Origin: Branchipolynoe longqiensis
Lineage: Eukaryota; Annelida; Polychaeta; Phyllodocida; Polynoidae
Length of the DNA stretch: 64,000 bases
Assembly (NCBI GenBank): GCA_030323885.1
Contig: JASIRB010003768.1
Coordinates: 62,001-126,000 of the forward strand
Direction of reading: 5' to 3'
Of this stretch, positions 10,108-21,420 are shown piece by piece. The notes under the pieces were generated by a model. That model ran no database searches and was not told the origin of the DNA. It saw only the letters and a program-made list of their open reading frames with translations. The translations under genes were made by a program, and so were the position numbers. How positions within the stretch are numbered: the first letter of the stretch is position 1; each line of letters opens with the position of its first letter.

Positions 10108-10545
10108 TCCCCTCTCCCTCCCGAGGTAAGGATACAAAAGTCCCCCCTAATAATACCCATGTAAAAGAAGAGAAAGTGCCCCCCCCCCCGAGCCACGGTA
10201 AAAAATATAAAAAAAATCCCCTCCTGAGGTAGGAAAGAAAAGAAATCTCCCTAGTAATAATAATACTCCGGTAAAAGAAGAAGAAAAAATTCCCCCCGAG
10301 CCACAGTAAAAAGGTAAATGAATAAAAGTACCCCCCCCCCTTTTCAGAGGTACACAAAAAAATTATAATAACAAATAATGCCCTCCCGAGGAAGGAATTG
10401 CAAGAAATCTCCTGAGTAATAATAATACTCAGGTAAAAAAAGAAAAGAAGAGCCTCCCCAAGCCAAGGTTTAAACAAAATTAAATAAAAATATGAAAGTG
10501 CCCCCCTGAGATATATAAAACAATAATTAAAATAATCCACCCCCT
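10108..10545. repeat. Irregular tandem repeat with C-rich and AATAATAATAC motifs
   Basis: Roughly three degenerate units, each with a CCCTCC(C/T)GAGG start, an AGAAATCTCC(C/T) block, AGTAATAATAATACTC and a CCC(C)CGAGCCA segment. The long minus-strand ORF here (Phe/Tyr-rich) follows from the repeat composition and is not a gene. A possible minisatellite. Confidence 0.6.
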
Positions 10546-11029
10546 CCTAAGCACTTGCAAATCCGCGTGAACGAATGCTCACGCCTCGTCCCATAGGGCA
10601 AGTTGACCAAGCAGGCTGTTACATGGACAATTCTATATCTATGGGACTAACATTTCTAAGCTCCGCCCCGACAAATGGTCTAGTATAAAATCACCATCAT
10701 CAGATAGACAAACATGTTATCTCTTTGTGTGCAAAGTGATTTTATTGTCTCTGGCGCAATTTGAGATATTAAAATTGTTCAGAAGTGCAAAGTGATCTAG
10801 TTCACTTGACAGCTGGGTCACCTGACCTGAATGCAGCATTCTGATTGGTTTGTCATGTTTATGTTGTTTACATTTACATGATGCAGGCGATGTGCTTTAA
10901 TTGAATATGTTGTTTTGTGCATTTTTAAACTAATAATTGTCATTATTTATCACAGATATTGCACATACATTTAAAAGACAGCTTTTCTATATGTTAAAAT
11001 ACGATACTAGGCACCAAAAGTGGGACCTT
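10546..11029. other. Gene-free DNA
   Basis: No coding features. Single-copy looking as far as can be judged within this window. Confidence 0.4.
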
Positions 11030-11336
11030 CAGTTTGTTTGTTTGTTGTTGTTTTATGTCCTAGCAACATCTAAGGTCATAACAGGACAGGTACTGACTTG
11101 TGACAGTGCACACTCATGGTGACTTTATAGTGCTGCCCCACTGGAGACCAGGCCGCCAGCAACATGACCTGATATCCCACTCTGTCACATTATCCTGACA
11201 CTGAGTCAACCAGTCCTTGGACTATCCTAATAATGCAGAGTGCCAGGCTAGGAAGCAAGAAGTATCAATATTTAAGTCATTGGTTTGACTCGACCGCGGT
11301 TCGAACCCACGACCTACCATCGTTCATGTTGTTCGT
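11030..11336 (-). mobile_element. tRNA-derived SINE
   Basis: Minus-strand copy with tail at 11030 and B-box complement GGTTCGAACC near 11301. The tRNA-like head is cut at about 11325. Body matches 13472-13808. Confidence 0.82.
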
Positions 11337-12430
11337 CAACATGGGTAATTTGCACATGATCGGGGACTACACTAGCAATGGTCTTCCCTGGATTCGAACT
11401 CAGCGCTGAATAAATTCCATTTCATGTAGTCCCTTGTCGTGTTGTGAATTATGACATGGACACCAAAAATCAAAATCCACTGAAAATCAATCTATGATTC
11501 ACATTTACTTCAAGAAAATTAGTTACCATGTCAAATAGACATTATCCTAGCAAGCATATATATTTTTAAGTTGATTAGGATTCACCATGTTCCTTTAATT
11601 CACTGTTTGACGTAACGTTCGGCACAAAACTAACATGAATGGACTTTTTGAAAATTGCATTATTTCAAGAGGAATGCAAGCTATGCTCAAAATATCCATT
11701 GGATTGTCATTGCAATGTATAAAGTCATTGAAACTGGAAGAAAACAGGGTCATTTTATTTATTCATGCTATTGTGTGTACCTTTAAACGTTCGCCATCGT
11801 GATGGATAGGACAGGTAACGAATGTCACGGCATCTTTAGGTAACTAGAATTTCATAAGAAATTTATTATCCTTGCAATTTTGTTTCAGTATAGGGGATTA
11901 GGTTCTTTTATATGCCTCCTGCACCCACGATGACTCTATTATCAGTTCTTAATGACTAGAAATTGCCCATTCAATATTACCAGAGAGAAATGTCATTTTT
12001 TGGTTACCACTTTGATGGGTCTTTTAAAAAGAAAAATGTGCATAATATTTTGTTTTTAAATAAACACTACCAAGTTGCCTGGGGTATGTCTCATATCCCC
12101 AAAGTATATATTAGACAAAAGATGTGATATTAACGCGCAGATAGCGGTGCTAACTAACATCAAATGTAGGTGTCTGCATTTTCTCCAGTATCGTATTTTT
12201 ACATATATGACTTTGGAACTTTTCATAAATAATTTGTTGTTTATTTACTAATTTACTGAGGTAAAAAATGTGCAACTGAAAACCGATAGAGTAACTATGA
12301 GCTAATTAGCCTGTATTACTGATACATAAACTGTAATAACATTGCTTCTGCTAGGCCTAGCAGAAGCTATAGGCTATACACTTTAAAAATAAAGTCCATC
12401 TATAAGACAATAGTATATGTTAAATTAGTT
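11337..12430. other. Gene-free AT-rich DNA
   Basis: No ORF of note. A tRNA B-box-like complement (GGATTCGAACTC, about 11390-11401) is isolated and unsupported as a gene. Confidence 0.45.
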
Positions 12431-12654
12431 AGGGACAAATACTTTTGCGCCTGTCTTGACATGTTCTTGCTGGTGTGAAACCTCTATTTGCTCCCCGAGA
12501 GAGTGCCGCTGGTAACTTGCAAAAGCCAGCAGCACTTCAACACTTTTGCAGGCAGCTTTCATGAAATGTACAACCGCACAAAAGGAGAATGGCAGTCAAG
12601 TAATGAAAGCAGTCTTGTCACATCGCGACCGACAGCATGATGATGATGATGATA
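12431..12654 (+). repeat. Dispersed repeat R2, copy b, with (GAT)n tail
   Basis: Second copy of the unit at 8159-8371, same orientation. It contains about 20 extra bp (TACAACCGCACAAAAGGAGA) absent from copy a. Confidence 0.65.
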
Positions 12655-13107
12655 TGTTAAATTAAACGTTTGATGTATCTTAACATAATACATTTGTTTT
12701 GGAGGGTTATCTAGTATTTGAAATTTGTCTGCAAGTCGCTACCCCTCCCGAGGTAGGAAGTAGATGAAGAGTGTGTATCGATGTAATCATCCTCATGTAT
12801 CATACCTCCACGGACCAGGAAAACGGTGCACGAGAGAAAATATTGAACTTTCTGTACTAATTTCTTCATTACTTAGCTCACACATCAGATTTGCTTCAAA
12901 TATGTCTTAAATATGTTATGTGAAAAAACGTAAACAAACTCTATTTTAAAGTATGAAAATGGACTTAGACACCTTAGTGGATATGTGATACTATTAAACT
13001 TTAGTAACTTCTTATGAATATTTTGGTCTTTATTGCACTAGAATATGTTAGATATTAGCTCCAGGCTTCTACTTTAACTGACCAGTGTTTAGCTATTTAG
13101 GGGCAAC
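12655..13107. other. Gene-free AT-rich DNA
   Basis: No supported feature. A CCCCTCCCGAGGTAGGA motif near 12741-12757 echoes the tandem repeat at 10.1-10.5 kb. Confidence 0.4.
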
Positions 13108-13290
13108 TTTTTGGCAGCCATCTTAGATTTGTGCCTGCCATCTTGGATTTATGTCTGCCATCTTAGAACTAAATTATTCCTTTCAAAGGTAGAGTTGACA
13201 AGGATTCTGAAAATATATACTTTGTTATAGATAACTTTGGTATTTCAAGAGCTATAAAGCATTTATTACCAGATTTCATGTGTTGCAAAG
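13108..13290 (+). repeat. Direct repeat R4, left copy
   Basis: TTTTTGGCAGCCATCTT onward, including AGAGTTGACAAGGATTC and AGAGCTATAAAGCATTTATT, recurs at about 13847-13990. The SINE at 13472-13808 lies between the two copies. Partial internal tandem of GCCATCTT.GATTT. Confidence 0.65.
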
Positions 13291-13471
13291 TGATGCCTGG
13301 GACATAAATTTGGCCAATTACATTTTAACCTGTGGTAACCATATTGGATTTGTATTTAATAACTGTAAGTCCCTAATTACTCCTAGTGATAAGGATTCAC
13401 ATTACCCATGGTTAGTAGTACTTAATATGACTATATAATAAGTATATTTCAATATTCAAGGTATTTAGATA

Positions 13472-13808
13472 GGTTTGTTTGTTTGTTGTTGTTTTACGTC
13501 CTAGCAACATCTAAGGTCATATCAGGACAGGTACCGACTTGTGACAGTGCGCACTCCTGGCGACTTTATAGTGCTGTCCCACTGGGAAACCAGGCCGCCG
13601 GCACCATGACCTGGTATCCCACTCAGTCACATTATCCTGACACTGAGCACACCAGTCCTTGCCCTATCCTAATAATGCCGAGCGAGCGCCTGGCTAGGAA
13701 GCGACAAGTATAAATTTTAAAGTCATTGGTTTGACTCGACCGCGACTCGAACCCACGACCTACCAGCACGGGAGACGGACGCTCTAACTCATTCGGCCAT
13801 CCCGTCTG
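13472..13808 (-). mobile_element. tRNA-derived SINE, full-length reference copy
   Basis: About 337 bp. Reading the minus strand: tRNA-like head (GACGGGATGGCCGAATGAGT A-box region, then B-box GGTTCGAGTC), conserved body (TCAAACCAATGACTTTAA, then AGTGTCAGGATAATGTGACT) and a CAAACAAACAAA tail. pol III transcription is expected from the A and B boxes. LINE machinery would supply retroposition. Other copies in the window are truncated versions of this one. Confidence 0.88.
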
Positions 13809-13846
13809 GTATTTAGATAGGAAATTTAGCTAATCTCGGGTGACCT

Positions 13847-13990
13847 TTTGGCAGCCATCTTGGATTTATGCCCACCATCTTGGATTCATATGAATCCATT
13901 CAAAGGTAAAGTTGACAAGGATTCAGAAAATATATACTTTGCTATAGCTAGCTTTGGTATTTGAAGAGCTATAAAGCATTTATTGACCAC
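13847..13990 (+). repeat. Direct repeat R4, right copy
   Basis: Second copy of the sequence at 13108-13290, with TTTTGGCAGCCATCTT and AAGTTGACAAGGATTCAGAA landmarks. Confidence 0.65.
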
Positions 13991-14339
13991 TTGACCACTT
14001 TTTATCACCCAGTATCAGTGAGATTTCATGTTGTCAATTTCAATGAAAATGGTTAATCTTAGGCCATGATTTGGTCTATAACTTTTGAATGAATAGAGAT
14101 ATCAGAATGGGATATTTGGGAGTGACCATACCAAATAATCTATTAGCTGTTAAACACCCTACACTACTGCGACTGCGTACAGCGGCTGTGCAAATAAGGA
14201 ATCCATGTACCACTATACTATACTCTATTTTCGCACGACCTAATTAGGCATCAGAACGAGTCTGATTACGCGTCGGTATTGGAAATGGCCATAAGACACT
14301 GCTGTGTGCCAATGTGTATGAACTACTACAGAAATTAAA

Positions 14340-14850
14340 GAAGTTAAATTTGAAGATATTGACTTTTGAAACTATCGCATTCATTTTTGCATACCTTTTT
14401 TCTATTTATTGGTCAATTTTCATGAAGATTGAGTGATGATCAGATGCCTATCAGTAGGCAATGTCAACAAAGTCGCTCACTGTGGCTGCCAATCTTTTCT
14501 TAAATTAAAAAATTGCATAACTTTCTTAATATATATATATTTTTCAAATATATTTGAACCCCTTTAAAGCTTTTATTAATTTGTAATTACTAAGACTAGT
14601 TGTTTAACTGTGTTGCACAGATAACTATGCTTACATTGCTGCATTACATGATACCACCATAACTATGCAGACTTGAAGTTGACAGTCACATAGTAGTTAA
14701 AGAATGGGAAAACCACCATGCAAGGGTCACCTAATCTTCGTGAAAATTGTCCAATAGATAGAAAACAGGTGTGCAAAGATAAATATGGTAGTTTCAAAAA
14801 TGAATGCCCTCAAATCTGAGTGATTTCGAGAGGTATTGGTCGACAAAAAA
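14340..14850. repeat. Inverted pair of repeat R3
   Basis: 14360-14455 (minus) and 14666-14845 (plus) are inverted copies of the same sequence (motifs GAAAACAGGTGTGCAAAGAT and TCTTCGTGAAAATTG). A third copy lies at 48771-48930. 14458-14665 between them is unassigned. The arrangement could be a foldback element or two insertions. Confidence 0.55.
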
Positions 14851-16177
14851 GTATTTGCATGACTTTTCATACAGCAGCGCCTCGCAGATGCATATGTGGC
14901 CTCAGTCTGGTTTCAACATGGCCGCGGTGTGAATAGCGCTATTTACACAGCTGCTGTGTGAATAGACTACATCACCGTTCCGCCTGCGCATGCGCTGAAA
15001 ACGGTGGCAGCAAGGCAAAGGGAATAACTTTGATTTTATTCAAAATTAATAAAAATACATAATAATTTGGCATAACAATTTGACATGGATGGATGGATGG
15101 ATGCAATATAGTAAATATGAATATGTTTAAGACACAACTCTCCATAATTAAGCATTTTGAGCTAAGAAACATACAATTTCAGTCACTTTACAGGCTGATG
15201 TTTACATCACCATTCATTAGACATAAGTAATTCTTGTTCTAAATATTAAATTGTCAAATGTGTCAACAAAAACTTGTTTCAAAGAAATATATAACCAATT
15301 CCAATATCTGATTAACCCTACTCATTTTCTATTTCTACATATGTCATTAACCATAGGATATAAATAAAAATATGAATAAAATAAGTAAAACTGACTCTGG
15401 CTATGGGCCTATGGCTCTAACACTAGTCTGAGTGCCCGGATTTGTCTAAATTTAAATGCACATGGCATAAGATGTACTGATTATATTGATGTAAATTCAA
15501 TGCTGGATAAAAGATTAATACCGACCCACCCATGGGCAGGCTTAAGACTAACGCATGTAGATATATATACATATATACATAAACAATATATACATAAACT
15601 ATACCCACACAGGATTTCGTCAAAATCCAGCAACCGGAAACGGAAATAGGCCTCTATGGGTGCTGCCATTTGTAAAATTGTATCTCTGATTAACAGAAAT
15701 CGCTCGTCGAACTTCGTTCAGCAGCCAGCAGGGTGGACGACAGCTATTGGTTAATAATATATCAAAACAAATGCCCGCTGTCATAGAATTTGCCGATACA
15801 TGCAGTTCAAAACTTAGAGTTTATTCAAAATTAAAAGAAATAAATAACAATTTGGAATAAACATGGATGCACAAATGAAATATTAATAGTTTACTCCGCG
15901 GAAACGACGGCCGTATTCGGGTCACCCGAGTTGATAGAATTTCAAATCGAACACCGCGAGTGGAGTAAAAAAAAAAAGCATAATTTTAATGCTTTGCTGT
16001 AGTTATATCGGTGGGTCGGTCCTAAGCATTGCTTATTCATGTTATCTTAATTTATTATAATTTATATATATCTTTTTAGTTAGTATTCTGTTTCAAACAA
16101 GAGCTGCCTGAGATGAACTGAAACTAGCACATTTCACAACTGCACCCAGAGTCCCAGTGTATTAGCATGTGCTTCTT
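14851..16177. other. Gene-free DNA with small simple repeats
   Basis: Holds (ATGG)n at about 15084-15103 and a duplicated TTTATTCAAAATTAA motif (about 15035 and 15820) that also occurs in the 50.3-kb element. CpG-containing CGGGTCACCCGAGTT at about 15919 resembles the interior of E1/E2 (see 16971 and 33589). No gene seen. Confidence 0.45.
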
Positions 16178-16726
16178 GCGGGTTTGTTTTGTTTTGATGC
16201 ATCCCACAATGCACCGCGCCGCTGGAACCGTGATGTAGTCTATAAGGAAACCACAGATTATCAGCTTTCATCTGTTATCTCGGGTTGAGTTTGTTGATGT
16301 TTTGCGCCAATCATCCAATCCAATGGCAATGACAATGTTTGAATGAATGATTGAATGAACGCGTCAACAAATCAAGAAAGGACCGCGACACGGCCTTATG
16401 TTGAAGATGATTTCAATTGGTTCGTTGTGACGAATGAGGAGCCGAACATTCAAATGCGAAGCTGGTATGAAGGAAACTAGTTGAAACTTACGTATGATCA
16501 TGATGTGCAGTTTAGAAGCATTTAGTTAGTAGATCGAGATAGACACCTCGTACACGTTGACGCCTTCCTCTTTCCACTCCTTCACTCAGAAGAGTTCCGC
16601 TTCCGCACGGTCTGGTTCCCACCCTCCTCCACAGATGGCGGCCATGTTCAGATTGCCCGGAGCGCCGCCATCGTCCATCCTCGGTACTAAGGTGCGGCGC
16701 GGTGCATTGTGGGATTACAAACCCGC
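16178..16726. mobile_element. Inverted-repeat (MITE-like) element with GCGGGTTTG ends
   Basis: Left arm 16178-16222 (GCGGGTTTG, then CCCACAATGCACCGCGCCGC) is matched in reverse complement by 16694-16726. No transposase inside. The internal ORF (79 aa, 16557-16796) overlaps the arm and is not convincing. TSD not identified. Confidence 0.55.
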
Positions 16727-16960
16727 GCCATGCACAGTGCAGCTACTGTCAGTACTGAATCTGTTATTTTGTTTCAACATTTTAGTAAGAGTTTGAACGT
16801 TTGAACAGACCTACCAAATTAAAAAATATATGAATCTGCTTTACTTAATTTATTATTATTTCTGTTGTTGTACATTAGTTGTTCAAGCAGGGGAAATTTC
16901 AGTCGCAGACGACTGGTCTTCCTCATTCCACTGCTCCTTCAAGTCCTTGCCTAGATAAAT

Positions 16961-17494
16961 GATTCACCCGGTGTGGTGGTTTCAGCGTGTTCCCGTGCTC
17001 AGAGGTGTCCCTCGCTTCTGCGCTGCTTCTGCGCATGCGCGGATTTCGCATCAACTCGGGTCACCTGAGCCACTTATTGGCGCATGCACACATCCTACAA
17101 ACTCGGGTCGAATAATCGAATACGCTTCTCCGCGCTCGGGTGGACAATCTTTTCTTTTTTTTTTTAATAACCGATAAAAATACAGCAAAATAGGATTTAA
17201 AGTATTTTATGATGGCCCAGTTTACCTATATTTCCATTTAATTAATCTAAGTTATTCTTTTTTTGCACATGGCACGTGTATTTGTCGACTCCACTCACCG
17301 TGTTCTATTTGAATTTCTGACGACTCGGATGACCCGAGTCGCCCGGGTAGTGTTAATCGATTACGGCCATCCTTATTAGATTCTGACGCATGCGCAGAAG
17401 CGAGGGACACCTCTGAGCACGGGAACACGCTGAAACCACCACACCGGTACTTGTACTAAGTTGTAGTACTGCGACTGCGAGTATCGGGTGAATC
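16961..17494. mobile_element. Palindromic-ended insert (GATTCACCCG...CGGGTGAATC) containing E1
   Basis: Ends GATTCACCCG and CGGGTGAATC are reverse complements. The same outer sequence occurs without E1 at 49923-49966, also preceded by CCTAGATAAA. 16961-17494 is therefore read as that small palindrome with E1 inserted after CCCGG/GTAC. Confidence 0.6.
16971..17444. mobile_element. E1: MITE with GTGTGGTGGTTTCAG inverted termini
   Basis: About 474 bp with long TIRs (GTGTGGTGGTTTCAGCGTGT to GAGGGACACCTC and complement, about 60 bp). The inside carries CTCGGGTCACC-type and CGCATGCGCAGAAGCG motifs shared with E2 (33589-34093). The two have the same core but diverged outer TIR sequence. Non-coding. 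Confidence 0.65.
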
Positions 17495-17502
17495 CTTTAT
17501 CA

Positions 17503-17653
17503 ACTCCTTGCCCTTTCCTAGTAATGCCAAGTGCCTGGCTAGGAAGTGACAAGTATCAATTTTTAAGTCATTGGTTTGACTCGACCAGGATTCGAACCCA
17601 CGATCTACTAACATGGGAGATGAACGCTCTAACTCATTCGGCCATCCCTTCAG
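17503..17653 (-). mobile_element. tRNA-derived SINE, head-half copy
   Basis: Minus-strand copy containing the tRNA-like head (complement of CTCATTCGGCCATCC at about 17633-17647) and B-box, truncated in the body near 17503. Confidence 0.78.
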
Positions 17654-17701
17654 TGGATATTTTGCCTTTAACAGTTTTACACGTCCAAGACCCTATAAAC
17701 A

Positions 17702-17857
17702 GACGGGATGGCTGAATGAGTTAGAGCGTCCATCTCCCGTGCTGGTAGATCGTAGGGTCGTGGGTTTGAATCCTGGTCGAGTCAAACCAATGACGTAAAA
17801 ATTTATTCTTGTCGCTTCCTAGCCAGACGCTCGGCATTACTAGGATAGGGCAAGGAG
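17702..17857 (+). mobile_element. tRNA-derived SINE, head-half copy
   Basis: Plus-strand copy opening GACGGGATGGCTGAATGAGT with B-box GGGTTTGAATCC. Arranged head to head with the copy at 17503-17653 and truncated at a similar body position (TAGGATAGGGCAAGGAG). Confidence 0.8.
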
Positions 17858-17904
17858 CATTGGAATGAGGAAGACCAGTCGTCTGCGACTGAAATTTCCC
17901 CTTA

Positions 17905-18831
17905 TAAAAATACGGAGTGCTCTGCCGCTGTGAGCACCCTATGTAATTACAAAACTCTCCCCCTTCATTTCACCTGTGATGCAATCAGCCTAATCAATTT
18001 AACCATGTCTGGAAAGAGGAAGGAAAACCAGTCACACAGATGAACAGTGAATAAGTTGTGCTTTATTGGCAGCAACTCCTGTCATCCCCCTTACATCATG
18101 TGACCTAGCACCTGCACTCCTCATATACTGCCCACACTATGTCTCATTGTCACTTTAGCCTGTATACTGAAAGCAATGCCCAGTTTGAATAGGTGAATTT
18201 AGGTAGCATCAGACAGAGTGTCTGGGGTTCCTGCTCCAAAGTAGGTGTGTCTCACTCCAGAGCCAGGATGAGTCCTTTTTTTCTGCAGTGTCTCAGAAGC
18301 AGAATTTTGAATAATTACTTAATTGAGACTAGTGTGTGGTCAGGATAGGCCAAGGGAGTCAGGTGACTGGACATTCCCCAGCCAGCCAATCAGACACTCC
18401 CCACAGACTGGGTGGGTGGCCACCCCGAGTAGGGGCTGTCACTCAAACCAGCTGCAGGTGGTGCACTCTATACATATGCAAATTAGGCAGGTGGGTCAGT
18501 CGGTGGTCCTGGGTGGACAGGATGTTGCATACAGTTACAGATATGTATATAGATATATATAGTAAAATTGTTCTTTTCCTCCAATTGTATTCTTTATGAA
18601 CACATAGAGAAACATTTCAATAATCATGTACTGTTTCTTGTAAAGGAAATCTTTTCATTAACTCCAATCATCATATATAACATATAGTTTACATCACTCA
18701 GTATCATGTACAATGGGAGTGGGATTCTATTACTTTTAGTTTACATAACCTGGTTCCCACTCTGGCATCCAAGAATAATAATGCTCTCTGCCAATATATA
18801 ATTCTTAACCGAAAATCCGTATATTTTTACA
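17905..18831 (+). repeat. Dispersed repeat R1, copy a
   Basis: About 930 bp. Begins TAAAAATACGGAGTGCTCTG and ends AATCCGTATATTTTTACA, so the tips form a short imperfect inverted repeat (TAAAAATA.CGGA). Copies b (26458-27831) and c (60889-61908) share the whole length, including CTTTATTGGCA.CAACTCCTG and AAGAATAATAATGCTCTCTG. No ORF is conserved among copies. Probably a non-autonomous DNA transposon. Confidence 0.7.
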
Positions 18832-19382
18832 CCCTGTTTAAACAACTAATGTACCAAAAATGACCCCCAAAAAACACTTGTGACATTGCGCACTCATGGC
18901 GACTCATGGTGTTATAGGGTCTTTATACACGTCTACGGCTATTTGGCCGTGATTTCTGGTACGGATGCACGCACAGTTAGAAGAAAACTAATAGACTGAG
19001 CGAGATAGCACTAGAATATGCCAAACCTTCCATACCTGCATTTGGTATCATTTGAAGCGGAAATGTATGTAGTGTAATATACTAGGAGCCTGACGTACAC
19101 CCTGTTGGGGGGAAAAGGTTATGTTGATGTTAGTGTAATAATGACGCTATTATTCAATCGTATTTCGCCCATTAACGAAAACAGCATTTTCAGTACAGGT
19201 ACATTTTCTCACATAAAATTTCAGATAGCACACTTTAGATCACATATAAATATACCAAATTAATGCTCATCATATAATGCTTCAAACCATAAGCTTACAT
19301 TTTAATTTTCCTTTAAAATGCCCGCATGAGAGACGTGTTATTGTTGCTCTACACAATAACACCTAATCTCACTTTTAGTGTC
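18832..19382. other. Gene-free AT-rich DNA with SINE scrap
   Basis: 18875-18912 matches the SINE body (CTTGTGACATTGCGCACTCA). The rest is unassigned. Confidence 0.45.
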
Positions 19383-21021
19383 ATCCCAGATAGCACACAG
19401 CCGTCGGGCCGACGTCGGCTGTTGGTCGCACCGTCGCCGTCGACTTTCCACCGTCGGGCCACCGTCGGGCCGCCGGTGGTACTCCGACGTTGGCTATCAA
19501 TCCCTTTCCACTTTTGAGTCACTGTTGGGCCACCGTCGGGCCGCCGGTGGTGTCCCGACGTTGGCTATCAATCCCTTTCCACTTTTGAGTCACCGTCGGG
19601 CCATCGTCGGCCCAACGGTGGTGGGCCGCCGCAGGTTTGCATTCATTTTCCACACTTGGTATACCGTCGGGCCCGACGGTGGTGTTCCGACGTTAGGGTT
19701 CAATCCCTTTCCACTTTTGATTCACCGTCGGGCCACCGTTGGCCCGACGGTGGTGGGCCGCCGCAGGTTTGCATTCATTTTCCACGTCTGGTACATCGTC
19801 GGGCCACCGTCGCCCCGACGGTGGTGTCCCACACCTTAGGTTTTAAACCTTTTCCACTTTTGAGACACCGTCGGGACACCGTCGGGCCGCCGGTGGTGTT
19901 CCGACGTTAGGGTTCAATCCCTTTCCACTTTTGATTCACCGTCGGGCCATCGTCGGCCCGACGGTGGTGGGCCGCCGCAGGTTTGCCTTCATTTTCCACG
20001 TCTGGTACACCGTCGAGCTACCGTCGAGCCGACGGTAGTGCGCCGCGCATGCGCAGTTCTTTAAATTTGCATTCCGGCTCGAGTCGCCCACGGACCACGT
20101 GCGATTGTTGATCAGTGTTCTTTTTCTACCAATAACTCCAGAAATACCCGGAATTTTAAGGAATTATTTAACAGGTATGTTTATTAATATGTTTAGATTG
20201 TTTTGTAAAAGTTTTGTAATTTATTACGAAGTATTAGTGGAATTATTCGTGTTAATACGATTTGAATTATCCGATACGGTTTGTTTACTTCGAATCGCCA
20301 TACCTGACTCGAGTCGCCGGCTCGAGTCGCCAGCACAACATGTGCGATCGTTGGACAGCGTTCTATTTGAACAAATAATGCCAGAAATCGGAGGAATTTA
20401 AAGGGATTATTAACAGGTTTGTTTATTAATATGTTTAGATTATATTGTAAAAGTTTTGTAATTTATTACGATGTATTAATGAAATTATTCGTGTTAATAT
20501 GATTTGAACGGTACGGAATGTTGACGAAGGACCGCCATCTTGGTTTTTCCGAGAAGACACTGTCACTATAGTGTCAATGCGTACAGACTATATTAAATTT
20601 ATAAGGTATGTACGTACTGACACTACAGTGACAGTGTCTTCTCGGCTCGTCGGGTCGACGGCGGCAGCCGCCGTCGAGTCGACGGTGGATGGTTGGACAA
20701 AACCACGTCGGCCCGACGGCGTTTGGGGCCGTCGGGGCGACGGTGGCAGCCGCCGTCGGGCCGACGGTGAATGGTTGGACAAAACAACGTCGGCCCGACG
20801 GCGTTTGGCGCCGTCGGGGCGACGGCGGCAGCCGCCGTCGCCCCGACGGCGTCAGGGTGATGGCGTGTGGCGCCGTCGGGCCGACGGCGGGAGCCGCCGT
20901 CGCCCCGACGGCGGGAGGTTGGACAAAACAACGTCAGCCCGACGGCGTTTTCCACCGTCGGGCCGCCGGAGCGGCCGCCGTCAGCCCGCCGTCGGGCCGA
21001 TGACTGTGTGCTATCAGGGAT
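19383..21021. mobile_element. 1.6-kb TIR element with inverted CGTCGGGCC-type subterminal arrays
   Basis: Termini ATCCCAGATAGCACACAG (19383 on) and CTGTGTGCTATCAGGGAT (ending 21021) are inverted repeats, 17 of 18 matching. The left 650 bp is a GC-rich array built on CCGTCGGGCC with spacers TCAATCCCTTTCCACTTTTG. The right 360 bp is an array in the opposite orientation (GGCCCGACGG). The middle (20060-20540) is AT-rich and contains a duplicated block of about 190 bp (20093-20275 and 20330-20510). An internal inverted repeat (GAGAAGACACTGTCACTATA at 20550 against 20614-20642) precedes the right array. No transposase ORF. Overlapping Arg/Pro-rich ORFs on both strands come from array composition. 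Superfamily not identifiable by eye. Confidence 0.7.
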
Positions 21022-21420
21022 ATGGAAATGTTTTATTTTATCAATCGAGACCTAAGTATATGTGTACGAAATGTAAAGTAATTAAAAATATCAAGTGATA
21101 TATGCATAAAAGACATCAAGGCACGTGTGGAGAACAAAGGATATGTAAATGAGATGACGTCATAGACATAGCGTGCCGGCGGCTCTGGATCCTGGACGGT
21201 GAATAAAGCATTCAGGATCCAGAAGTCAAAGTGTTCAGTCGTCGTACTTTCACAATATATTTGCATGCGACTCCTACATACTCAAACTACTGTATGTAGA
21301 CCAACATTTTGATATTGGTTAGTATGGTAGTATTCATACTATTACTTATATCCTATTTACATTAATTTTTATATCTACCTACTATGGACCAAATTCTGTA
21401 ACTACCATAATCCTGAGTCT
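21022..21420. other. Gene-free DNA with polyadenylation-like signal
   Basis: Contains GAATAAAGCATTCAGGATCC (about 21201) beside an inverted GGATCCTGGAC at 21187, so a short hairpin with AATAAA. May be a retroelement 3' end. No ORF. Confidence 0.35.

Larger units (their letters stand above)
16890..17901. mobile_element. 1.0-kb element with perfect 41-bp terminal inverted repeats
   Basis: 16890-16930 (starting GGGGAAATTTCAGTCGCAGA) is an exact reverse complement of 17861-17901. Inside lie a palindromic-ended insert (16961-17494) that contains E1, followed by two SINE copies head to head. It encodes no protein. A perfect TIR surrounding aged inserts could instead reflect gene conversion or a foldback origin. 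Confidence 0.65.

Noticed and set aside
9932..10540. 202-aa minus-strand ORF rich in Phe, Tyr and Gly
   Set aside because: Explained by the C-rich tandem repeat. No domain and no codon structure.
19378..21098. Arg/Pro/Val-rich ORFs of 100-175 aa on both strands
   Set aside because: Frames track the CGTCGGGCC array in all directions, so they are compositional and not genes.
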